A stretch of DNA of 51,984 nt. Source: Clostridiales bacterium. Its GTDB lineage: Bacteria; Bacillota; Clostridia; Peptostreptococcales; Anaerovoracaceae. The position numbers and the translations under genes were made by a program. The stretch is taken from NCBI GenBank assembly GCA_015058145.1, contig SVCX01000007.1, positions 1 to 51,984 on the forward strand. Direction: 5' to 3'. The notes beneath the pieces are model-generated. The model saw only the letters and a program-made list of their open reading frames with translations. It ran no database searches and was not told where the DNA came from. Positions 35,700-43,199 of this stretch are shown here, in pieces (the stretch's first letter is position 1; each line of letters starts with the position of its first letter).

Positions 35700-36293
35700 A
35701 TGTTGAACGGACTCCTCGGGAAAATTGTATCAATACTTTTAGCCGCCGCCATTTCAGGTGGCGCTTCTGCCATGTCCGAAATTGAGCCTTGGGATGCGGC
35801 GGACGCCTTCCTCCAGGATCTTTCGGCATGGGACAAGCAGACGACGATGACGTACATGGACAACGAGTACGTCAATTTTCTTGAGAACGTCAAGGGCACC
35901 GACGAGGAGATGGACAGATTGGAGGAAGCGCTCTTCAGGAACTTCTCCTATGAACTGGAAGAGTGCGCCACCAAAGGGGAAGTCGCCGTGGTCAAGGTCA
36001 AGGTCAGGAACAGCGATTTCAGAAAGATCATGGACAGCTACAAGAAGGAGTCCTATAAATATGTAACGGAGAATCTCTACAGCGATGATGTCATCGACAA
36101 AGAGAAACTGAATAAAAAGTGTCTGGACATCTATCTGGACCAGATCGAAAAGACCGCCGGGGAAGAACCGTCCTATGAAGCGGAAGTGTTCCTGCCGATG
36201 GAACAGGACGGCTACGGCGGATGGCGCATGATTCTCAGCGATGAGATTATGAAAGAGATCCTTGGAGAACTGGAGATACCGACCAATGAGTGA
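35700..36293 (+). CDS. Exported protein of unknown function
   Basis: A 197-residue protein that I do not recognise. Its first 25 residues form a signal peptide (LLGKIVSILLAAAISGGASA with a likely cleavage after ASA); no lipobox is present. The rest is acidic and helix/sheet mixed, with DAADAFLQDLSAWD near the mature N-terminus and a conserved-looking VAVVKVKVRNSDFRKIM strand, and YGGWRMILSD near the end. This resembles the cystatin/NTF2-like exported domains (DUF4878/DUF5105 type) of clostridia, at fold level only. Its stop overlaps the next start (ATGAGTGA). Confidence 0.6.
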   Translation: MLNGLLGKIVSILLAAAISGGASAMSEIEPWDAADAFLQDLSAWDKQTTMTYMDNEYVNFLENVKGTDEEMDRLEEALFRNFSYELEECATKGEVAVVKVKVRNSDFRKIMDSYKKESYKYVTENLYSDDVIDKEKLNKKCLDIYLDQIEKTAGEEPSYEAEVFLPMEQDGYGGWRMILSDEIMKEILGELEIPTNE

Positions 36294-37011
36294 GCCGAAC
36301 CGGTATAACGACTTACAAGTGAACGGACCGGGATGGAACAGGACGACCCTCGTTCTCATCGCCGTCGGAACAGTGCTGACAATCATTCTGTTTCTGTTGG
36401 CGCTGTGGCTTGGCGTGGGGCGGATTCAGTCCGAGTCCAAGGAAGCGGCCATCGCCATCGCAGAGGAGAAAAACGCGTCGGCGCAGGAGGTCGACCTAGC
36501 GAATACCCTGCGGGAAACGACGGTCGACTACGTAATTGAACAGGAGGAAATTCCGGCGTACACATATGCGCAGGTCCAGTCCATGGACATGAGCGTTCCG
36601 AGCGGAGTCACCGTGGACGATCTGAAGCAGGTGACCAGGTACAAACTGGTGGGAACCGAGGAGACCCTCTATCAGCTGGAGCAGGAATATGATCTGAACT
36701 GCCTGTTCCTGCTGGCGATCGCTTCTCATGAAAGCGCCTACGGAACAGCTCAGTTCCACCCAAACAACGTCTGCGGATACGGGTACAAAGGCTTCTCGTC
36801 CATCAACGAGTGTCTGCGAACAGTGGGCAAGGCGTTGGCCAACAGTTATCTGAGCCCATCCGGCGCGTTTTACAAGGGCAAGACCATCGCAGCGGTCAAC
36901 CGTACCTACGCGGCGGACGGCGCCTGGAACGTGAAGGTGGCGAAGAAGGTTGCATACTTCTACCAGGTGATCAGCGAGAACCATAACGCCCAGTTGGAGA
37001 AGCTGAAATAA
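36286..37011 (+). CDS. Membrane-anchored glucosaminidase-type (GH73) domain protein
   Basis: A 241-residue bitopic protein: short cytoplasmic N-terminus, a transmembrane segment at about 22-44 (LVLIAVGTVLTIILFLLALW), a coil-like stretch to about 90, and a C-terminal lysozyme-fold domain (about 130-235) with LLAIASHESAYGTAQ, whose Glu fits the catalytic acid of GH73 enzymes. It may cleave peptidoglycan outside the cell. ATG 36286 overlaps the previous stop by eight bases and is preferred to an ATG 24 bases earlier. It probably shares transcription with the two genes upstream. Confidence 0.72.
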   Translation: MSEPNRYNDLQVNGPGWNRTTLVLIAVGTVLTIILFLLALWLGVGRIQSESKEAAIAIAEEKNASAQEVDLANTLRETTVDYVIEQEEIPAYTYAQVQSMDMSVPSGVTVDDLKQVTRYKLVGTEETLYQLEQEYDLNCLFLLAIASHESAYGTAQFHPNNVCGYGYKGFSSINECLRTVGKALANSYLSPSGAFYKGKTIAAVNRTYAADGAWNVKVAKKVAYFYQVISENHNAQLEKLK

Positions 37012-37015
37012 ACGC

Positions 37016-37043
37016 TTGATTTCACTGGCGTTTCGTGTATAAT
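37016..37043 (+). promoter_or_regulatory. rpsF operon promoter
   Basis: TTGATT (37016-37021), 16 bp, TATAAT (37038-37043). The start would lie near 37050, giving a structured leader of about 75 nt before rpsF. Confidence 0.8.
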
Positions 37044-37049
37044 ATACAA

Positions 37050-37115
37050 GCGCGCAATTTGACGCGCAGGTCCTTGCGATGCACATGAGGCATCGCCATT
37101 CAGTCCACAAGGAGG
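37050..37115 (+). promoter_or_regulatory. Structured rpsF leader, candidate S6:S18 element
   Basis: A first hairpin pairs GCGCG (37050-37054) with CGCGC (37063-37067). A second has GCGATGC (37076-37082) with GCATCGC (37090-37096), enclosed by an outer stem TCCTTG (37071-37076) and CAAGGA (37108-37113). The outer stem covers the AGGAGG ribosome binding site of rpsF. S6:S18 feedback leaders are known at this position in many bacteria; I could not verify the conserved CCG bulge. Confidence 0.55.
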
Positions 37116-37123
37116 TGAAAAAT

Positions 37124-37411
37124 ATGACTAACTATGAGGTATTGTTCATCATCGATCCTGCACTGGAAGACGAGAAGAAAGAAGCCACAATCGAAGCAGT
37201 TAAGGAAATTATTGCTTCAGAAGGCGAAGTCGGAAATGTAGACGTATGGGGAATGAGAAAGCTCGCTTATCCAATTCAGAAGAAGTCTGAAGGATACTAT
37301 GTTGTCATCGAATTCAAGGCTGAGCCAACACTGCCGAAGGAACTCGACAGAAGACTCAAGATTTCGGACAACGTTATGAGACACCTTATTGACAATAAGG
37401 ATGAGAAGTAA
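37124..37411 (+). CDS. rpsF: 30S ribosomal protein S6
   Basis: S6 binds S18 on the 30S platform. The 95-residue product begins MTNYEVLFIIDPALEDE and contains the conserved GMRKLAYPIQKKSEGYYVVIEF. The ATG at 37124 follows AGGAGGTGAAAAAT; an upstream in-frame start would run through the leader structure. First gene of the rpsF-ssb-rpsR operon, ending at a strong terminator after rpsR. Confidence 0.97.
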   Translation: MTNYEVLFIIDPALEDEKKEATIEAVKEIIASEGEVGNVDVWGMRKLAYPIQKKSEGYYVVIEFKAEPTLPKELDRRLKISDNVMRHLIDNKDEK

Positions 37412-37425
37412 AAAGGGGGAGCGTT

Positions 37426-37902
37426 ATGAACAATGTTAATCTGATTGGGAACCTGACCAGAGATCCGGAACTCAGATATTCCACAGGCGCGAACCAGACA
37501 GCAATCTGCAGATTTACGATTGCGGTCAACGACGGCTATGGCGAGAAACAGAGAACCAGCTTCATTCCGATCGTAGTCTTCGGCAAGCAGGCCGAGAACT
37601 GCGACAGATATCTGGCAAAGGGCCGCAGGGTCGCCATCACAGGCAGAATCCAGACAGGCAGCTACGAGAAGGAAGGCAGAACAGTCTATACGACAGACGT
37701 CATCGCATCCAACGTAGAGTTCCTGAGCAGCGGTCAGCAGGGCCAGGGTCAGACCCCGGGAGGCTATGGTCAGCAGCCAGCTTTTGACAATCAGCCGACA
37801 GGCTTCGGCGGTCAGCAGGCTCCGGCACAGAGCGCCCCGCAGGCAGAGATTGATGTACCGGGCGGATTCACATCCCTTCAGGATGATGATATCCCGTTCT
37901 AA
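37426..37902 (+). CDS. ssb: Single-stranded DNA-binding protein
   Basis: SSB coats single-stranded DNA during replication and repair. The 158-residue protein has an N-terminal OB fold (1-105, NNVNLIGNLTRDPELRYS at its start and GRIQTGSYEKEGRTVYTTDV near 85), a Gly/Gln-rich disordered linker and the acidic tip DDDIPF that contacts partner proteins. Located between rpsF and rpsR as usual. Confidence 0.97.
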   Translation: MNNVNLIGNLTRDPELRYSTGANQTAICRFTIAVNDGYGEKQRTSFIPIVVFGKQAENCDRYLAKGRRVAITGRIQTGSYEKEGRTVYTTDVIASNVEFLSSGQQGQGQTPGGYGQQPAFDNQPTGFGGQQAPAQSAPQAEIDVPGGFTSLQDDDIPF

Positions 37903-37935
37903 AAACGGAATCTTGAAAGAGAGGAGAGCAATATC

Positions 37936-38175
37936 ATGGCTTTTGATAACAAGAGACGCGGTGGCATGAGAAGAAAGAAAGTATGCCAGTTCTGCGCGGA
38001 TAAGAGCAAGTCAATAGATTACAAGGACGTTGATACTCTGAAGAAGTATGTTACCGAGAGAGGTAAGATCCTTCCGAGAAGAATCACGGGAACGTGCTCC
38101 ATCCACCAGAGAGAAGTCACTAAGGCCATCAAGAAGGCAAGAGTTGTTGCCTTGATGCCTTACATCGCTGACTAA
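37936..38175 (+). CDS. rpsR: 30S ribosomal protein S18
   Basis: The 79-residue basic protein has the S18 core [33 protein letters not shown] and the terminal [15 protein letters not shown]. Two Cys near residue 15-20 suggest the zinc-binding type. GAGAGGAGAGCAATATC precedes the ATG. It is the last gene of the operon. Confidence 0.97.
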   Translation: MAFDNKRRGGMRRKKVCQFCADKSKSIDYKDVDTLKKYVTERGKILPRRITGTCSIHQREVTKAIKKARVVALMPYIAD

Positions 38176-38197
38176 ACGCGGAGAGAAAACAGAACCG

Positions 38198-38231
38198 AAG
38201 AGGCTTTCGAAGCATACGAAAGCCTCTTTTT
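38198..38231 (+). terminator. Terminator after rpsR
   Basis: A 12-bp stem AAGAGGCTTTCG/CGAAAGCCTCTT with a seven-base loop and a T run, 22 bp after the rpsR stop. Confidence 0.93.
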
Positions 38232-38238
38232 GTTGCTT

Positions 38239-38267
38239 TTGCATTGTCCGATGGCTTTTGCTATAAT
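38239..38267 (+). promoter_or_regulatory. gdpP promoter
   Basis: TTGCAT (38239-38244), 17 bp, TATAAT (38262-38267) with an extended -10 TGC. It lies directly after the rpsR terminator and about 50 bp before gdpP. Confidence 0.75.
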
Positions 38268-38316
38268 ATACGTTACGATAATATGCCTTATTGTGCGCAT
38301 TTTTTAGGAGAAGATA

Positions 38317-40110
38317 ATGTACGTAGGACGAATCGAAAGGCTGTTGGCCTATTATTCACCCCTGCCCATGTGCATCGTAAACGCTCAGGGCAAGGTCACA
38401 AGAGCCAGCAGAAAGATAGCGGAAGTATTCAAATATGACGGAATTGTCGACTACGACGTATTCGCTCTGACCGGTATCAAGATGCCAGAACTCGTGGAGG
38501 CGGCAGAAGAAGGGACGCCGCTCTTCATCCAGAGAAACGATAAGACGTTCCGTATCGGGTGTGATTTCCTCGGCGGAAACGATGGGGAAGAGGAAGGCGC
38601 CTCTGCGGACGCGTCCATCATCCTGCACTTCACGGACATCACCGAATACGAAGACCTCAAGGAGCGCTACAAAGACGACCGCGTCTACATGATGCTCGTC
38701 AACGTGGACAACTTCGATGAGATCATTTCCGGGAGCAGCGACGACAGCGACAGCAATGTCAGAGTGAACATCGACAAGCTCATCAGAAGCTGGGCTGCCG
38801 GCATGGAGGCGATGGTCGTCAGATACAGAGAGAACATGTATGAACTGGCCATCACCCATAGAAATTATGAAGCCCTCGTGGAAGACAGGTTTTCCATTCT
38901 GGACAGCGCCAGGCAGATCGAGAGTCCGACAGATTTCCCGGTAACGCTGAGTATCGGCCTGGGCGTCGGAAACGACAGTCTGGTCAAGCTGGATGACTAT
39001 GCGCAGGAAGCGCTGGACATGGCTCTTGGACGCGGAGGCGACCAGGCGGTCATCAAGAAGGGACGCAGTTTCGAATATTACGGCGGACGGACGCAGAGCG
39101 TTGAGAAGAGCAACAAGGGAAAATCCCGTATCATAGGCCACGCCCTCGCTACGCTTATGGAGCAGTCCTCCAGAATCTTCGTCATGGGTCATAAGAATCC
39201 GGACATGGACAGCTTCGGCGCAGCCATAGGAATCGCGCGGCTGGCCAAGTCTGTCGGCAAGGAGGCATATATCCTGCTTGGTGAATATAACGAGACCATG
39301 ATCGACATGGTGGCGGACGCGAAGAAAACGGACGAATACGAATTCGTGACCAGCGAGAGAGCGCAGGAGATGATAGAAGAAAACGCTCTTGCCGTTGTTG
39401 TGGATACCCACCGGCGCATGTTGGTCGAATCGCCGGAACTCATCGAAAAAGTGGAACGGCTCGCTATCATCGATCATCACAGGAAGGCGGAGGATGCTTT
39501 TGCGAATCCAAGCCTGTCCTACCTGGAATCTTACGCATCGTCAGCGTCAGAGCTGGTGACGGAGATGCTCCAATACAGACTGGACAAGAAGGAACTCTCC
39601 AGATTTGAAGCCGACGTGTTGATGGCGGGCATTATGCTCGACACCAACCGGTTTGCAGTCAAGGCAGGCGTCCGCACATTTGAAGCGGCGTCATGGCTTA
39701 AGAGAGCCGGAGCGGACCTCTCCAGAGTCAGGGCGTACTTCCAGGAGTCGCCGGAGAGCTTCCTCAACAGAGCCAACGGCATCGTGAACGCGCGGATACT
39801 GGAAGGCGGCATCGCTATGTCCATCTGCAGCGGACAGACGATTAACACACAGATCGTCAACTCCCAGGTGGCGGATGAACTGCTGACAATCAAAGGCACC
39901 AGAGCCAGCTTCGTAGCCGGAAGAAATGAGGACGGCGTAACTGTCGTCAGCGCCAGATCTCTGGGCGATATGAACGTGCAAACCATCATGGAACACTTCG
40001 GAGGAGGCGGACACATGAACACCGCCGGAACGAAGACGGATCTGTCGCCGGAAGAGATATTGGCGGAGATCGAAGAATATATCAATACCACAGAAACAAC
40101 ACAATCGTAA
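38317..40110 (+). CDS. gdpP: c-di-AMP phosphodiesterase, GdpP-type, without membrane helices
   Basis: GdpP enzymes cleave cyclic di-AMP to pApA. The 597-residue protein starts straight in a PAS domain (about 8-105), followed by a degenerate GGDEF domain (about 112-255, no GGDEF motif) and a DHH/DHHA1 phosphodiesterase (about 280-590) with GHKNPDMDSFGA, VVDTHR, AIIDHHRKAED and the terminal FGGGGHMNTAG. Usual GdpP proteins have two N-terminal transmembrane helices and about 650 residues. Here an in-frame TAG lies nine bases before the ATG (TAG GAG AAG ATA ATG), so no anchor is encoded upstream. The AGGAGAAG site supports the start. rplI and dnaB follow, as in other Firmicutes. Confidence 0.9.
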   Translation: MYVGRIERLLAYYSPLPMCIVNAQGKVTRASRKIAEVFKYDGIVDYDVFALTGIKMPELVEAAEEGTPLFIQRNDKTFRIGCDFLGGNDGEEEGASADASIILHFTDITEYEDLKERYKDDRVYMMLVNVDNFDEIISGSSDDSDSNVRVNIDKLIRSWAAGMEAMVVRYRENMYELAITHRNYEALVEDRFSILDSARQIESPTDFPVTLSIGLGVGNDSLVKLDDYAQEALDMALGRGGDQAVIKKGRSFEYYGGRTQSVEKSNKGKSRIIGHALATLMEQSSRIFVMGHKNPDMDSFGAAIGIARLAKSVGKEAYILLGEYNETMIDMVADAKKTDEYEFVTSERAQEMIEENALAVVVDTHRRMLVESPELIEKVERLAIIDHHRKAEDAFANPSLSYLESYASSASELVTEMLQYRLDKKELSRFEADVLMAGIMLDTNRFAVKAGVRTFEAASWLKRAGADLSRVRAYFQESPESFLNRANGIVNARILEGGIAMSICSGQTINTQIVNSQVADELLTIKGTRASFVAGRNEDGVTVVSARSLGDMNVQTIMEHFGGGGHMNTAGTKTDLSPEEILAEIEEYINTTETTQS

Positions 40111-40147
40111 GATATAATAATACAGTTAAAGTAACAGGAGGTCACAA

Positions 40148-40594
40148 ATGGTTGTCATCCTTTTGAAGGACGTAAAGGGAACAGGGAAAGCAGGCGACGT
40201 TGTCAAGGTGAACGACGGCTATGCGCGCAATATGCTCATACCGAAAGGGCTCGCCAAAGAAGCCACGCAGGGTAACGTGAGAAACCTGGAGAAGCAGAAG
40301 GCGATAGCCGAGGAGAAGAGAGCAGAAGAAAAAGCCGCCGCGCAGAAAAAGGCGGATGAGTTGGAGAAGATTGTTCTCACCGTTCCGTCCAAAGGCGGGG
40401 AAAACGGCAAGCTCTTCGGTTCCGTCACGTCTATGGATATTGCAAAGGCACTCCAGGATCAGGAGGGAATCACGATCGATAAGAAGAAAATCGAGATGCC
40501 GGAAGGACCGATCAAGCAGGCGGGAACAAGTCAGGTAATCGTCAAACTTTATCAGGATGTCTCCGCGAAGATAAGAGTGAAGGTAACAGTATAA
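40148..40594 (+). CDS. rplI: 50S ribosomal protein L9
   Basis: The 148-residue protein has the N-terminal L9 fold ([34 protein letters not shown]), the long connecting helix rich in Lys/Glu/Ala (about 42-75) and the C-terminal domain with [28 protein letters not shown] precedes the ATG. Its stop shares one base with the dnaB start (TAATG). Confidence 0.97.
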   Translation: MVVILLKDVKGTGKAGDVVKVNDGYARNMLIPKGLAKEATQGNVRNLEKQKAIAEEKRAEEKAAAQKKADELEKIVLTVPSKGGENGKLFGSVTSMDIAKALQDQEGITIDKKKIEMPEGPIKQAGTSQVIVKLYQDVSAKIRVKVTV

Positions 40595-41934
40595 TGGAAG
40601 AGAGAATTCCTCCCCACAATCCCGACGCGGAGAGATCCGTTCTGGGAGCCGCGCTCCTTTCTAAGGATGCGCTGTTTGACGTTGTGGAAGCCGTTAAGCC
40701 GGAAGATTTTTATGACCCGAATCACAAGGAGATCTTCAGCGTCTTATATGAACTGAGCAAAAAGAACGCACCCGTGGATGCACTGACCGTTTCTGAGGAA
40801 CTGGACAGACGCGGGTCACTTGAGATGGTCGGCGGAAGGGCGTATGTGGCCGGGCTGTCATCGACGACGCCGACGACGGCCAACGCGGCGGAGTACGCTA
40901 AGATCGTTGCAGAAAAAGCATCCATCAGAAGGCTCATCGAAAAGGCTGATGATATCGTGGCAAAGGGCTACGACAAGAGCATGGACGCAGGACAGCTTCT
41001 GGACTATGCGGAGAACGGAATCTTCGAAATTTCACAGGCGCGCCAAAAGGGAGTTTACGTTCCGCTGAAGGACGTGCTGCTCAGCAACATCGACGCCATC
41101 GACAAGGCATCGAAACTAAAAGACGGACTTACGGGAGTCACGACGGGATTCAAGGATCTCGATGCGAAGACATCCGGACTGCAGAGATCCGACCTGATCA
41201 TTCTTGCCGCCAGACCGGCCATGGGTAAGACAGCCTTTGCTCTGTCACTGGCGCTCAACGCTGCAATCAAAGGCGGCGCCTCCGTCATGGTATTCAGTAT
41301 GGAGATGGCCAAAGAGCAGCTGGGGCAGAGACTTCTCTCTATGGAGTCGAAGGTGGAGATGCAGAAGCTGAAGACCGGCAGGCTCGAGCGTCGCGACTGG
41401 GACGACGTAAACGTTGCGCTGGAAGTCCTTTCGGGGGCGGAGATCTTCATCGACGACACAGCCGGCATCAGCATCATGGAGATGAAGAGCAAATGCAGAA
41501 GACTGAAGGCGGAGAAGAAACTTGACCTCATCATCATAGACTACCTGCAGCTCATGAATCCGGAGGGAAGGTCCCTGGACTCGAGGACGCAGGAAATATC
41601 CGTTATTTCAAGAAATCTGAAGCTGCTGGCCAGAGAACTCAACTGCCCGGTCATCGTGCTTTCACAGCTTTCGAGAAATCCGGAGCAGAGAACGGACCAC
41701 AGGCCGATGCTTTCGGACCTGAGAGATTCCGGTTCCATCGAACAGGACGCGGACATCGTTCTCTTCCTCTACAGAGACGAATATTATAACGAGAATACAG
41801 ACGCACCAGGTGAATGCGAGGTCATCATAGCCAAGCAGAGAAGCGGCCCGACGGGAACCGTCAAGGTTGCATGGCTGGATAAGATCACTAAGTTCGTAGA
41901 CAGCGCCGGGAGCGGTAACTTCAGCGAATTCTAG
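40594..41934 (+). CDS. dnaB: Replicative DNA helicase
   Basis: DnaB (DnaC in Bacillus) is the hexameric 5'-3' helicase at the fork. The 446-residue protein begins with the helical N-terminal domain (RIPPHNPDAERSVLGAALL), followed by the RecA-like motor: Walker A ARPAMGKTAFALS near residue 206, Walker B LDLIIIDYLQLM near 308, the sensor LSQLSRNPEQRTDHRP and the arginine-finger region DADIVLFLYRDEYY. Translation is coupled to rplI. The next gene, a DnaD-type protein, starts two bases after its stop. Confidence 0.97.
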   Translation: MEERIPPHNPDAERSVLGAALLSKDALFDVVEAVKPEDFYDPNHKEIFSVLYELSKKNAPVDALTVSEELDRRGSLEMVGGRAYVAGLSSTTPTTANAAEYAKIVAEKASIRRLIEKADDIVAKGYDKSMDAGQLLDYAENGIFEISQARQKGVYVPLKDVLLSNIDAIDKASKLKDGLTGVTTGFKDLDAKTSGLQRSDLIILAARPAMGKTAFALSLALNAAIKGGASVMVFSMEMAKEQLGQRLLSMESKVEMQKLKTGRLERRDWDDVNVALEVLSGAEIFIDDTAGISIMEMKSKCRRLKAEKKLDLIIIDYLQLMNPEGRSLDSRTQEISVISRNLKLLARELNCPVIVLSQLSRNPEQRTDHRPMLSDLRDSGSIEQDADIVLFLYRDEYYNENTDAPGECEVIIAKQRSGPTGTVKVAWLDKITKFVDSAGSGNFSEF

Positions 41935-41936
41935 GA

Positions 41937-43199
41937 ATGGGTTTTTACAAGGAAAAGACAAAAGACTATTTTCTGCTCGACACAAAAGTAGAAAATATGT
42001 TCATAAATGAGTATATGGTGTCTGCGCCGGGGGACTATGTCAAAGTGTATCTCTTCGCGCAAATGTACGCGGAGCTTGGGGTGGACTTCAGCAACGAAGA
42101 CATTTCCAAACAGCTGTCGATGGACATCGAGGATGTGCTGAAAGCATGGACCTACTGGGAGAAGATGGGCATCATCCGGAAGATCAGAAAATCTCCGGAC
42201 AATCCACTTGAGTACGACGTTGAGTTCGTCCTTCTCAAGGACATGCTCTACGGAAGCCACGAGGACAGCGCAGCGCCTGCCGCCGAACAGGGACTGGGCA
42301 ACCGCATGGCCAACGAGGAATACCGCTCCATGTTCAACAGGATCGAGAACGCACTCGGCCGCGTGATCAGCGGCACAGAGATGGGTGAAGTCGATTCCTG
42401 GATCAACGATTTCGGAGTCGAACCGGAGTTTGTTGCCTTTGCAGTAGAGTACTGCGCCGGGAAAAAGAAGAAGACGATCAAATACATTGAGGCGGTGATC
42501 AGAAACTGGGTCAGCGAAGGCCACAGAACTGTCGAGGACATCCAGCAGCACGTCGGGCGCATGGAGGAGAGGACCTCTGACTACCGGCGAATCTTCAAGG
42601 CGCTGGGATGGACGCGGAATTGGACAGAAGAAGAAAAGCGCATCATGGACCACTGGTTCGACGAGATGGACTGCAGTCTGGAGACGATTCTGGAAGCATG
42701 CGGCAAGACAACCGGAATCTCGAACCCGAACATCAACTACGTGAACAAAGTACTCGAGAGCTGGGCCGCGGAGGGAATGACGGAAAGCGAAGAACCGGGA
42801 GCTGTTAGCGGAGCGGACATAGCAAGGTACTATGAACTGCTTAGGGCGAAAGAAGAAAAAGAAGCGGAAGACAGACGTGAAGAAGTCTACGCCAGACTAC
42901 CGCAAATCAAGGAACTGGATGATGAAGAAAACCGTCTGGGAGCCGGCCTTTCAAGGCTTGTGGTCTCAGACAGAGTAGATAAAAAAGAAGCAATAGAAAA
43001 ACTGAGAGAGCAAATCGACGACATCAGTGCGCAGAGAGCATTCCTGCTCACGGACAATGGTTTTGAGCTCGATTACATGGACGTAAGATTTGAATGCCCG
43101 GACTGCAAAGACACAGGAATGCTTGAAACGGGAGAAAGGTGCCCATGCCACAGGGAAATAACCCAGCAGAAGATAAAAGCGCTGCAGAAAAAAGAATAG
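41937..43199 (+). CDS. DnaD-domain protein fused to a DnaC/DnaI-loader zinc domain, no AAA+ motor
   Basis: A 420-residue protein. Residues 1-95 form a winged-helix-like N-terminal domain (LDTKVENMFINEYMVSAPGD); about 120-200 and 210-285 are two DnaD/DnaB_2 repeats (VDSWINDFGVEPEFVAFAVE; ILEACGKTTGISNPNINYVN). From about 300 to 420 it matches the N-terminal part of clostridial DnaC-type helicase loaders: a coiled segment (ARLPQIKELDDEENRLGAGL) and a zinc motif C387-X2-C390-X11-C402-X-C404. In the relatives I know this module is followed by an AAA+ ATPase in a separate gene; here the protein stops and no Walker motifs follow. Its role is probably loading or recruiting DnaB, encoded just upstream. 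Confidence 0.75.
   Translation: MGFYKEKTKDYFLLDTKVENMFINEYMVSAPGDYVKVYLFAQMYAELGVDFSNEDISKQLSMDIEDVLKAWTYWEKMGIIRKIRKSPDNPLEYDVEFVLLKDMLYGSHEDSAAPAAEQGLGNRMANEEYRSMFNRIENALGRVISGTEMGEVDSWINDFGVEPEFVAFAVEYCAGKKKKTIKYIEAVIRNWVSEGHRTVEDIQQHVGRMEERTSDYRRIFKALGWTRNWTEEEKRIMDHWFDEMDCSLETILEACGKTTGISNPNINYVNKVLESWAAEGMTESEEPGAVSGADIARYYELLRAKEEKEAEDRREEVYARLPQIKELDDEENRLGAGLSRLVVSDRVDKKEAIEKLREQIDDISAQRAFLLTDNGFELDYMDVRFECPDCKDTGMLETGERCPCHREITQQKIKALQKKE

Noticed and set aside
38356-39480. 374-codon open frame opposite gdpP
   Set aside because: Shadow frame; the gdpP frame has intact PAS and DHH motifs.
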